Shown here piece by piece: positions 1 to 6,572 of a stretch of DNA of 6,675 nucleotides. Position numbers and translations under genes: made by a program. Source of the DNA: Balneolaceae bacterium (GTDB lineage Bacteria > Bacteroidota > Rhodothermia > Balneolales > Balneolaceae). A model generated the notes under the pieces. It saw only the letters and a list, made by a program, of their open reading frames with translations. It had not been told where the DNA came from and did not search any database. How positions within the stretch are numbered: the stretch's first letter is position 1; every line of letters begins with the position of its first letter. Location: positions 1 through 6,675 of the forward strand of contig SKZL01000064.1 of assembly GCA_007127395.1 (NCBI GenBank), in the 5' to 3' direction.

Positions 1-99
1 AAAACGCTCTTCCTGAGCGGCTGCAACGATTTTACCGTCAACAACCAGTGCGGCCGCTGAGTCATGATAAAATGCAGATATACCCAACACTTTTATCAT
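1..99 (-). CDS. NodU/CmcH-family carbamoyltransferase, N-terminal 33 residues (runs off window)
   Basis: I translated this by hand from the minus strand. The protein begins MIKVLGISAFYHDSAAAL, continues with VVDGKIVAAA and reaches QEERF at the window edge. This is the hallmark start of the NodU/CmcH carbamoyltransferase family (LGISAFYHDSAA followed by AAAQEERF). The family uses carbamoyl phosphate to carbamoylate hydroxyl groups of sugars, antibiotics or other small molecules. The N-terminal part has an ASKHA (actin/Hsp70-like) fold, and the His in the FYHD motif belongs to the active site. The ATG at 99-97 follows the deoC TGA (102-100) with no spacer, so the two are almost certainly co-transcribed and translationally coupled. 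A G-rich stretch (GGGGA) near the end of deoC could serve as ribosome binding site. Only about 33 of the usual roughly 550-600 residues are visible, so the substrate cannot be inferred. In other genomes such genes often precede SxtJ-like membrane proteins, but that lies outside this window. Confidence 0.88.
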   Translation of the reverse strand, partial: MIKVLGISAFYHDSAAALVVDGKIVAAAQEERF

Positions 100-816
100 T
101 CATTCCCCGAATCTCTCCATAGCGGCATCCAGCATTTGAATGGTTGCTGTTGCGCCCGAACGGGTAGCACCGGCCTCTTTTACCTTGATCAGATCTTCCA
201 GTGTTCGAACACCGCCTGCCGCTTTTACCTTTACATTCGGGCCGGAATGTTTTCTCATCAATTTCAGGTCATCGAGGGTAGCACCGGTATAGTTATAGGA
301 GCCGTCCGTCTGCTTTACAAATCCAAAACCGGATGAGGTTTTTACATAATCGGCACCAACCTCTGTACAGATTTCACACAGCTTGATTTTATCCTCTGTT
401 TGCGTCACAAAATCCGTTTCAAAGATTACTTTAACGATTGCGTTATGTTTATGAGATACCTCCGTCACACTCCGGATCTCCTCTTTAATGTAGTTCCAGT
501 CACCCTGCAGGGCTTTTCCGATGTTGATCACCATATCTATCTCCACGGCTCCATCCAGACACGCTTTCTCAGTCTCAAACACCTTTACATCAATGGATGA
601 ATTTCCGGCCGGAAATCCAATAACACAACCCACCAGTACGTTGGATCCTTTCAACAACTCAACGGCCTGTTTCACGGCGTATGGTTTTACACAAACCGAG
701 GCGGTATCGTATTTTTTAGCTACTTCACACTCTCTCCGCAAGTCTTCATCGGTTAAAGTCGGATGAAGAATAGAGTGATCTATCATTTTGGCAAGTTCTT
801 TTACTTTTGGATTCAT
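100..816 (-). CDS. deoC: deoxyribose-phosphate aldolase
   Basis: This is a class I aldolase that reversibly splits 2-deoxy-D-ribose 5-phosphate into glyceraldehyde 3-phosphate and acetaldehyde in the cytoplasm. The 238-residue protein has the full TIM-barrel motif set. These are IDHS near residue 12, CVKPYAV near 42, GFPAG at 67-71, EIDMVINIG with Asp94, YVKTSSGFG with the Schiff-base Lys159, and VKAAGGVR with Lys198. The family triad Asp/Lys/Lys is therefore complete. The loop FVKQTDGSYNYTGAT (about 166-180) and the ending ATRSGATATIQML are longer than in the E. coli enzyme. As I recall, they fit a subgroup found in environmental Bacteroidota and Planctomycetes. The start at 816 has a weak AAGAGA site about 7 bases upstream. 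A 348-base gap separates it from the hydrolase gene upstream, so it probably heads its own transcript together with the abutting carbamoyltransferase. Its job may be nucleoside salvage or a step in breakdown of an unusual sugar; the context does not decide. Confidence 0.95.
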   Translation of the reverse strand: MNPKVKELAKMIDHSILHPTLTDEDLRRECEVAKKYDTASVCVKPYAVKQAVELLKGSNVLVGCVIGFPAGNSSIDVKVFETEKACLDGAVEIDMVINIGKALQGDWNYIKEEIRSVTEVSHKHNAIVKVIFETDFVTQTEDKIKLCEICTEVGADYVKTSSGFGFVKQTDGSYNYTGATLDDLKLMRKHSGPNVKVKAAGGVRTLEDLIKVKEAGATRSGATATIQMLDAAMERFGE

Positions 817-1164
817 TTGATCTCTTTATGTCTATTTTATGAATTTAGTTTAATTTATTTCTGAATGCGTATTGAGGAACCGGATTTTATTCATTTCTCA
901 ATATGTCGTTTCATTGGCATGGCCTTCAAAATTTTGAATCCTACCCCTATACCACCAATGTACCAAACTTCTTCAGCCCATTCTTTATCAAGGCAAAAAT
1001 TAAGATTGCCTTTTTATATAACCATTGATGGTGACCTTGTAAAACACAGAGATACTTCACCTTTCCCAATCCCGAAATCTGTCAGGAGAATCAAGAACGT
1101 TGAAATGGCACTGTTTTAAGGTTTTGTAAAGCTTCTATTGATTTTCATCCGTGTAGATAACTTC
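817..1164. other. 348-base spacer between hydrolase B and deoC, no convincing gene
   Basis: This AT-rich spacer should hold the deoC promoter and the end of the hydrolase B transcript. I could not place a convincing -33/-7 promoter pair or a minus-strand T-tailed hairpin in it. Two things stand out. One is a short hairpin with a plus-strand T-tail at 990-1015. The other is a minus-strand reading frame from 1115 to 891 broken by a single TAA (1016-1014). Its lower half reads DKEWAEEVW, then YIGGIGVGF, then KILKAMPMK, and ends at TGA 893-891. It has no start codon or ribosome binding site and matches no family I recognise, so I do not call it a gene. A plus-strand open frame at 865-1119 also lacks a ribosome binding site. 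Confidence 0.6.
990..1015 (+). terminator. weak T-tailed hairpin, plus-strand orientation
   Basis: The arms AAGGCAA (990-996) and TTGCCTT (1006-1012) pair perfectly over 7 bp with a 9-base loop. The 3' arm runs into TTTTT (1011-1015) when read on the plus strand. That is the layout of a rho-independent terminator for plus-strand transcription, although the stem has only three GC pairs. No plus-strand gene is visible to be terminated. On the minus strand the hairpin is followed by GATAAAG rather than a T-run, so it is a poor terminator for hydrolase B. It may be chance. Confidence 0.25.
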
Positions 1165-2706
1165 TCAATCCACAACCGTTATCAGTGCCACATACGATCT
1201 GTGATTGTTGGGTGCAAGCGTGATGATTCGCTGTGGGCCCCACCAGTCGGTACCGTCAAACTGATCCCATTTTGGCTCCATGATCACCTCATCACTCCAT
1301 GAAAGAGAAGCGACATCCAGCCATTTTACTGAAACTTTTTCTGCATGAACCCACGGATCAAGGTGAACGGTCGCACGTCCGCCCGGAAAGTAGATTGCAT
1401 ACTGTTTGCCCATAATCGCCATACAGTAGGAGTCCACAGAGTTACCCACGGTTTCACAGTTTTCATAAGGTTCAGCATTGAAAAGGTCGAATTCATCCAG
1501 GAACATATTTACAGCCCTGAGTGTCTGCTGAGCACGTTCTGACAAACCTATACCCCAGTAAAAATCGCCTCCCCTGTGAGCCGGACGATGAAACCGTGTG
1601 GATGCGGCTCCACCAAAGATATTTCTCCAGAAACGCTCTACCGCCTCCTTCTCTGTTCCTGCTGCCGTATTGGTGCCAACACCGTTCCCATACACTTTTT
1701 CATTATTGATCGGCATTGGCCCTTCATTATTCATAGCAATCATTTTCCGCCAGAATACAAGATTCTCCCAATGTTTTTTCCCGACCGGTCCCAAAGCATC
1801 CTGGTTGTTTTGAGAGACATCAATAAACGTATAGAGATCCCTGCTGCTCATCACCCTGCGTACAGAAGCATCGGGGGCAAACAGCATCGATGTTACATGG
1901 ATATCTCTCCCATACTCTTTAGCTGTTTCCTTAATAAATGATGCCCAGTGGGTATCCCAGCGTTCGTCGAGCTGACTCTCGTTCCCCAGATTATATAACA
2001 CATGACCATATTGCGATGTAATCGATATCAGTTTTCCAATAAAACGGTGTTGATAATCCAATACCGGTTGATTGTTTTGATGGATCGATCTGCCGTAATA
2101 ATCCCAGGCATTTTCGATGGTTCCCGGCTCCCAATTGATGTTATTCTCCGGATTCAGCGGATGAATAGCAAAACGACCATATACGTCATCCCCCGAGAGG
2201 TCAAACCAGTCCCAAAGTGTGAGCTGTACAATGATATCCCGCTTGTACGTCTCTTCCAGAAAAAACCGCAGTTTGTCCCAATACTCTTCATTCCACTGCT
2301 CTATATCATAAAGGCCATTCTCCAGACGTTTTGCGGCAAAAGTATCCCCCTCATTCCGATCGCTCATGGTATTCCTCACATAGTTGCCGCCAACAGACTG
2401 CAGCAGATCCAGGTGATTTGTCAGTTGTTCACCGGTCCATTGCCAGAGATTGTCACGGTCGCTTGCTCCCAAAAGCATCACCGGTGCACCCTTGTATTGC
2501 CAGTACCACGGATTATTGTGATAGGGTTGAATGGCATCAACACTATCCAAAACTACATCTGTGATCAACGGTTTTAGTTCTGATCTTTCGGCAATATCAC
2601 GATCAGATGCCGTTGTGATTTGAAAAATGGCATCAGATCCAAACAGCAAAATTAATGCTAATAGCCAAAAGTATCTTTTATTTAGTGATCTTCTGTTCAA
2701 GGACAT
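1165..2706 (-). CDS. secreted TIM-barrel glycoside hydrolase-like protein B
   Basis: This 513-residue exported protein probably acts on a glycoside outside the cytoplasm. A signal peptide is visible: basic RRSLNKR, then the hydrophobic YFWLLALILLFG, with likely cleavage near residue 30-35. The mature part opens with YWQYKGAPVMLLG (68-80) and DRDNLW, then SVGGNYVRNTMS (104-115). It continues with RDIIVQLTLWDWFD (156-169) and HPLNPENN. The segment VLYNLGNES (236-244) places Asn242-Glu243 where clan GH-A enzymes have their acid/base. INNEKVYG (333-340) gives Glu336 as a candidate nucleophile, and RFHRP is at 371-375. The last 90 residues, from KQYAIYFPGG, look like a beta-sandwich of the kind found after DUF4038/GH140-like barrels (PF12904 style). 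Two cysteines (417 and 428) could form a disulfide. It is a clear paralogue of the protein encoded at 5009-6547. No Shine-Dalgarno is seen before the ATG at 2706, and the leader carries the shared upstream element. The substrate is unknown and the family assignment is from motif memory. Confidence 0.82.
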   Translation of the reverse strand: MSLNRRSLNKRYFWLLALILLFGSDAIFQITTASDRDIAERSELKPLITDVVLDSVDAIQPYHNNPWYWQYKGAPVMLLGASDRDNLWQWTGEQLTNHLDLLQSVGGNYVRNTMSDRNEGDTFAAKRLENGLYDIEQWNEEYWDKLRFFLEETYKRDIIVQLTLWDWFDLSGDDVYGRFAIHPLNPENNINWEPGTIENAWDYYGRSIHQNNQPVLDYQHRFIGKLISITSQYGHVLYNLGNESQLDERWDTHWASFIKETAKEYGRDIHVTSMLFAPDASVRRVMSSRDLYTFIDVSQNNQDALGPVGKKHWENLVFWRKMIAMNNEGPMPINNEKVYGNGVGTNTAAGTEKEAVERFWRNIFGGAASTRFHRPAHRGGDFYWGIGLSERAQQTLRAVNMFLDEFDLFNAEPYENCETVGNSVDSYCMAIMGKQYAIYFPGGRATVHLDPWVHAEKVSVKWLDVASLSWSDEVIMEPKWDQFDGTDWWGPQRIITLAPNNHRSYVALITVVD

Positions 2707-2770
2707 TGTTATCAGGATTTAAAATCGTTTCTGTTTACGTAACTCATAAATATACCTTGAGATCCCGATC

Positions 2771-2819
2771 TACCCTGACAATATCAATGTACAATTCGAT
2801 GATTCAAGCCATTAGAATC
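2771..2819 (-). promoter_or_regulatory. conserved upstream element of hydrolase B (copy 2)
   Basis: Written on the plus strand, this element holds TACCCTGACA (2771-2780), GTACAATT (2789-2796), and the inverted repeat GATTC-N9-GAATC (2801-2805 and 2815-2819). The same blocks occur in the same order upstream of hydrolase A at 6611-6655. TACCCTGACA lies 65 bases from this gene's start and 64 bases from the start of gene A. The element sits entirely in the 115-base spacer after the isomerase stop codon. It may be a regulator site with promoter, or a 5'-leader structure. A 12-base palindrome, AGATC-CC-GATCT, at 2760-2771 is found only here. Confidence 0.55.
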
Positions 2820-2821
2820 GA

Positions 2822-3739
2822 CTATATATACTGATCCAGATATCTCTTGCAGAGTTCCAACGAGTATTTGCGGTCCTCGAGTGTTTGCTCAAATGCTTTA
2901 TCTTCAACCTCAATGCAAAGAGCCCCTTCATATTTTACATCATGCAGTGCAGAGATAAAAGCGCCCCAGTCAACATCCCCAAGGCCAACCAGTTTCGGAG
3001 TGTGGAAATCAAGCGGGGCTGCCAGAATACTGACATCGTCCAGTTTATCCCGGTGTACTTTCGCATCTTTTAAGTGAATGTGAAAGAGTTTATCGCGGAA
3101 CTCATAGATTGGTTTCAGATAATCCATCTGCATCCAAAGAAGATGTGAGGGGTCATAATTCAGGCCGAAATAGTCACTTTCAATTTCACGAAACATCCGT
3201 CGCCATATCGCAGGGCTTGAAGCCAGATTATTTCCGCCCGGCCATTCATCGGCTGTAAATATCATCGGACAATTTTCAATGCCGATCTTTACTTTTTTGG
3301 ATTCTGCATATTTCACCAGCGGTTTCCAGACATCACTGAATATTTCAAAATTCTCATCTACTGATCTGTTCTTATCGCGGCCGATGAATGTATTTATTTT
3401 GTTAATCCCAAGTAATTGAGATGCATCTATCAATTTTTTTATGTGAGTGAGATAAACGTCTCTCTTTTCAGGATCCGGATCGAGGGGATTTGGATAATAT
3501 CCAAGCGCAGATATTTCCAGCCCTTTTTTATCTGTGTAGTTTAGAATTTCCCTCTTTTTTGATTCATCCAGGGTGTCGATATCGATATGTGTAACCCCTG
3601 CATATCTTCTCTCTGCTTTACCGACAGGCCAGCAACAGACCTCTATACAGCTGTAACCACAAAAGGCGGCATGATCCACAACCTCTTCATAACTGAGTTC
3701 CGGTAATATGGCAGATACAAATCCTAGTTTCATATTCAT
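2822..3739 (-). CDS. sugar phosphate isomerase/epimerase (AP endonuclease family 2 / xylose isomerase-like TIM barrel)
   Basis: This is a cytoplasmic, metal-dependent TIM-barrel enzyme of the IolE/hydroxypyruvate-isomerase/tagatose-epimerase superfamily (PF01261). At 305 residues it has the usual length. Metal ligands are visible at the expected barrel strands: Glu155 in KIGIENCP, Asp196 and His199 in NYDPSHL, His222 in FHIHLKD, and Glu277 in CIEVED. GLGDVDW (252-258) is the usual substrate-loop motif. A good ribosome binding site, AAAGGAG, ends 6 bases before the ATG at 3739, which favours this start over the second Met two codons later. The gene lies 17 bases after the dehydrogenase stop, so the two form an operon. 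Pairs of this kind occur in inositol and keto-sugar pathways and in 3-keto-glycoside lyase systems, where a Gfo/Idh enzyme oxidises the sugar and the barrel enzyme isomerises or beta-eliminates it. The reaction here is inferred only as far as isomerase, epimerase or lyase on an oxidised sugar. Confidence 0.88.
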   Translation of the reverse strand: MNMKLGFVSAILPELSYEEVVDHAAFCGYSCIEVCCWPVGKAERRYAGVTHIDIDTLDESKKREILNYTDKKGLEISALGYYPNPLDPDPEKRDVYLTHIKKLIDASQLLGINKINTFIGRDKNRSVDENFEIFSDVWKPLVKYAESKKVKIGIENCPMIFTADEWPGGNNLASSPAIWRRMFREIESDYFGLNYDPSHLLWMQMDYLKPIYEFRDKLFHIHLKDAKVHRDKLDDVSILAAPLDFHTPKLVGLGDVDWGAFISALHDVKYEGALCIEVEDKAFEQTLEDRKYSLELCKRYLDQYI

Positions 3740-3745
3740 AATGTA

Positions 3746-3752
3746 CTCCTTT
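3746..3752 (-). promoter_or_regulatory. ribosome binding site of the isomerase gene
   Basis: On the minus strand AAAGGAG occupies 3752-3746 and ends 6 bases before the ATG at 3739. It is the only textbook Shine-Dalgarno in the window and decides between the two near Met codons in favour of the first. Confidence 0.75.
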
Positions 3753-3756
3753 AGTC

Positions 3757-4896
3757 TTAGATTTTAATCCATTTTTCTTGTTTCTGACTTTCAATGATCT
3801 TGTCACATAATATTATCTCCCTGAGCCCTGCCTTGAAAGTAGGATAATTTTCCGGAAGATTCCTGTCACCTATTCTGGCATAGATCTTCGAAAAGTGCTG
3901 TTTCATTGTATCCGGAAAACCTTCATTATGACCTCCCGGGAACGATACAATATCCCTGCTCTCCGGGTGCATGATGGACGGATCTCTCAAAAGTGATTCA
4001 TTACTCGTATCACGATTACCAAACCATATTTCATTAGGACTTTCTGAGTTCCAGGCCGCCGACTTTTTGGAACCGGCCACTTCAAGTGTGATTCGATTTT
4101 TTCTGCCTGCAAAGACCTGGCTTACTGTCAATGATCCTCTTGCCCCGTTTTCAAATCGAAACAGAATAGAAGCAAAATCTTCCGTATCGATCGGAATATC
4201 TTTGTAATCTTCGGGTTTGAGTAATTTACCGGCATATGTTTCAACCGGTTTCAGTGGCTTTTTCCTGATTTTATGAAAAGTGGCAAAATCTGCGAAAACT
4301 TCTGTTATCTGAAGCCCTGTCACAAACTCAGTTAAATCCATCCAGTGTGAACCGATATCCGCTACTGCCCTTGAATCACCGGAAAGTGCCTTCTCAAGTC
4401 TCCAGTTGTAGTCTGTTGCGTGAAAAAGCCAATCCTGCAGATAGGATCCATGAACTGAATAAATCTCACCCATCTCACCTTTTTGAATAGCAGCGTTCAG
4501 CTCATGCATTAACGGATAGAAACGAATATTGAAATTTACTGCGTTAATCACTCCTTTTTTCTCAGCAAGCTCAACCAACTCTTCAGACTCGCTCACATTT
4601 GTGGTCAGTGGTTTTTCACAAACTACATGTTTACCGGCAAGAAGGGCCTCTTTTGTCATTTCATAATGCAGATAGTTGGGCGTACAAATGTGAACAGAAT
4701 CAATATCAGAATCCTGAAGAAGTTTTCCGTAATCACTGAACCATTTATCGACTCCAAGTTGCCCGGCTTTCTTCTCAATCTCATCATCTTGATCCATGAT
4801 AGCCGTGACTTCAACATTATTTAAACGGCGTAATGCTTCAATATGTGCAACTCCAATAAATCCAACACCAACAACTCCAACATTTATCTTTTCCAT
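3757..4896 (-). CDS. Gfo/Idh/MocA-family NAD(P)-dependent sugar dehydrogenase
   Basis: This is a cytoplasmic oxidoreductase of 379 residues, typical for the family. The Rossmann domain begins at once with INVGVVGVGFIG (GxGxxG at 10-15) and includes HICTPNYLH (69-77). The signature CEKPL (93-97) carries the catalytic Lys95. The C-terminal substrate domain has DIGSHWMD (180-187) with Asp180 and His184, completing the usual Lys-Asp-His set. GGHNEGFPD (321-329) is a common late motif. I chose the ATG at 4896. An in-frame GTG at 4935 would add 13 residues, but it lies between the hairpin stem and T-run of an apparent terminator, and family members begin next to the INVGVVG strand. Upstream of 4896 is GTGGGA, a weak ribosome binding site. 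The gene follows hydrolase A after a 112-base gap with that terminator and precedes the isomerase by 17 bases. Expected role: oxidation or reduction of a sugar released or imported by this locus. Substrate and cofactor preference cannot be read from the sequence. Confidence 0.92.
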   Translation of the reverse strand: MEKINVGVVGVGFIGVAHIEALRRLNNVEVTAIMDQDDEIEKKAGQLGVDKWFSDYGKLLQDSDIDSVHICTPNYLHYEMTKEALLAGKHVVCEKPLTTNVSESEELVELAEKKGVINAVNFNIRFYPLMHELNAAIQKGEMGEIYSVHGSYLQDWLFHATDYNWRLEKALSGDSRAVADIGSHWMDLTEFVTGLQITEVFADFATFHKIRKKPLKPVETYAGKLLKPEDYKDIPIDTEDFASILFRFENGARGSLTVSQVFAGRKNRITLEVAGSKKSAAWNSESPNEIWFGNRDTSNESLLRDPSIMHPESRDIVSFPGGHNEGFPDTMKQHFSKIYARIGDRNLPENYPTFKAGLREIILCDKIIESQKQEKWIKI

Positions 4897-4926
4897 GATC
4901 CCACTTTGTTTAAAATTTCGATTTTC

Positions 4927-4967
4927 AAAAAACACTACTGCCCTTTTGAGTCACTCATCGGGCAGTA
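4927..4967 (-). terminator. rho-independent terminator or attenuator between hydrolase A and dehydrogenase
   Basis: Read on the minus strand, TACTGCCC (4967-4960) pairs with GGGCAGTA (4943-4936) over 8 bp. The enclosed 16 bases can form a further 4-bp stem TGAG/CTCA with loop TGA, separated from the outer stem by a 2/3 internal loop. Three bases (GTG) later comes TTTTTT (4932-4927). This is a good intrinsic terminator layout, 42 bases after the hydrolase A stop codon and 30 bases before the dehydrogenase ATG. It may end the hydrolase A transcript or allow partial readthrough into the dehydrogenase-isomerase pair. Confidence 0.65.
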
Positions 4968-5008
4968 TGCAGTTCTTTTGAATGAATATTCTCTTATTTT
5001 TTAAAATA

Positions 5009-6547
5009 CTACTTAATCAATGCGATCCATTGGCCATTTCCGGGGGGTTCAAGCAGTAATGCATCATTTACAATTTTAATCTCTCCGGAGGACCAACGGC
5101 TTTTGTCTATCTCCAGCCACTCCACGGACTTCACTTCCGATATATTTGTCTGTAATCTAACCGATCCTCCATCAGGAAAAAAGACGGCATATTGTTCGCC
5201 AGGGGTATAAGCAAGGTAAGCTTCATTCTCATCTCGATAGCTTAGCATTTCGCTTTTAACATCCGGTTCTGCACGGAATACATCAAATTTCTCCTGAAAC
5301 ATCCGTGCGCTTCGGATTTGAGTTTGTGCCAGCTCATTCAACCCAATACTGAAAAATCCATCTCTCGGGCCCGGCCGGTGAAATCGGGAAGTAGCCACAC
5401 CTCCCAAAATATTTCTCCAAAATTTATTGGTTCCCTCTGCAATCCCGCCTCCCAGTGCTGAACCGCCGTAAACTTTGTTGTTGTTCATCGGTCGCGGTGG
5501 ATCAGCCACCATCTGTCGTGCAGCATGCATATTATCCCAATGAATCTGACCATCACGAAGATTATTTTGAGAGGTATCCACAAAATAGTAGAGATCCGGA
5601 TGGTTAAATGTCCGCAGATGCATTGGATGTGTCAAATCGTGTTCATTCCACATCTCTGTGAGTTCAATCTTCACATCTGCTTCCTTAGCTTTTCTGTGAA
5701 TAAAATATGCCCAATACCGGCTCCACTCTTCCGTAGCCGTACTTTCGTTACTGATACAATAGAGAATGTGTCCGTATTCGAATGTCAACTCAAGCAATTT
5801 TTCAACAAATGCCTCCTGATATGCGAGGACGACCGGAGCGTCATCAAGTTCAGGTATCGTACGAAAAATCGGATAATTTTCCCATCTCTCTTCGAATAGA
5901 TTGGTGTTCTCTTCGCTGTAATTCATGTTGTTCTTCGGATTGAACGGATGAGCCGACCAAGCCTCTGCCGAGTAAGCTCCGCCCCAAACTTCACCGTAAT
6001 CCCACCGATCCCAGATTTCAATCTGAACAATAATATCCCTTTCTGCAGTCATTCGTAATAGATCTCTGAATAACTCCCAATAGGTTTCATCCCACCGGTC
6101 CAGATCATAGAGGCCTGTATCTTCATCAAAGTGAAATGGGTATCTGTTGATGTCGTTATAAAGATCACTTTCCGGATCGAGCCTGTCACGGCTCGACATG
6201 GTATTGCGAATATAATTACCTCCAGCCGATACCAGCAAATCCAGATGTGCTTCTATTCCGACAGAACCGATATTAGGATGGTTGAACAGGTTATCCTGAT
6301 CGCTACCTCCAAGCAACAGAACCGGTTCACCCTTGTACTGCCAGTATCGGGGATCTTTCTTCCAGGGTTGGATACGCCACTCTTCACGATCCAGTTTCTC
6401 AGTCGTAAAACCAAATCTGTCCTGATTGTTTTGATCGCTTGAATGTTCATCCGTTTCATGGAAGGGGTTAACTGCAGCCCCTGATAATAGTGCTGCCATA
6501 AACAAAACAGACAGCACTGATATAGGTATTCGTATCGATGGGTTCAT
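5009..6547 (-). CDS. secreted TIM-barrel glycoside hydrolase-like protein A
   Basis: This 512-residue exported paralogue of hydrolase B is probably periplasmic or secreted. Its signal peptide has little positive charge (a single Arg) followed by IPISVLSVLFMAALLSGAA, with likely type I cleavage near residue 24-27; no lipobox cysteine is present. Motifs match B in order: YWQYKGEPVLLLG (68-80), DQDNLF, SAGGNYIRNTMSSR (107-120), RDIIVQIEIWDRWD (170-183), HPFNPKNN, and ILYCISNES (261-269) with Asn267-Glu268. DTSQNN is at 324-329, MNNNKVYG at 354-361, and RFHRP at 388-392. The candidate nucleophile Glu336 of B is Asn357 here, so activity may be lost or differ. It also has longer loops around 125-140 and 185-195 and lacks B's C-terminal cysteine pair. 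The C-terminal beta-sandwich-like part (EQYAVFFPDGG onward) ends at a TAG. The ATG at 6547 has no Shine-Dalgarno, only an A-rich leader. It is the first gene of the cluster in this window; no neighbour upstream is visible. Confidence 0.82.
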   Translation of the reverse strand: MNPSIRIPISVLSVLFMAALLSGAAVNPFHETDEHSSDQNNQDRFGFTTEKLDREEWRIQPWKKDPRYWQYKGEPVLLLGGSDQDNLFNHPNIGSVGIEAHLDLLVSAGGNYIRNTMSSRDRLDPESDLYNDINRYPFHFDEDTGLYDLDRWDETYWELFRDLLRMTAERDIIVQIEIWDRWDYGEVWGGAYSAEAWSAHPFNPKNNMNYSEENTNLFEERWENYPIFRTIPELDDAPVVLAYQEAFVEKLLELTFEYGHILYCISNESTATEEWSRYWAYFIHRKAKEADVKIELTEMWNEHDLTHPMHLRTFNHPDLYYFVDTSQNNLRDGQIHWDNMHAARQMVADPPRPMNNNKVYGGSALGGGIAEGTNKFWRNILGGVATSRFHRPGPRDGFFSIGLNELAQTQIRSARMFQEKFDVFRAEPDVKSEMLSYRDENEAYLAYTPGEQYAVFFPDGGSVRLQTNISEVKSVEWLEIDKSRWSSGEIKIVNDALLLEPPGNGQWIALIK

Positions 6548-6572
6548 TCTTGTTTCAAATTAGTGTTTAAAA

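Noticed and set aside
1065..1115. LLTDFG reading on the minus strand, resembling the start of SAM hydrolase/chlorinase-type proteins
   Set aside because: The likeness is about six residues long, the following residues do not match the family, and a stop codon follows soon after.
865..1119. Plus-strand open frame of 84 codons in the deoC spacer
   Set aside because: It has no ribosome binding site, no recognisable domain, a composition unlike a folded protein, and would run against all its neighbours.
2002..2577. Plus-strand open frame of 191 codons opposite hydrolase B
   Set aside because: It lies wholly antisense to a gene with clear family motifs and a signal peptide; its translation shows no domain.
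4897..4935. Longer dehydrogenase start at the GTG of 4935
   Set aside because: That codon lies between the stem and T-run of the hairpin at 4927-4967, and the extra residues are not expected before the first Rossmann strand. The ATG at 4896 fits the family.
6253..6459. Minus-strand 68-codon frame overlapping the hydrolase A signal region
   Set aside because: It is an alternative frame inside a well-supported gene and shows no features of its own.
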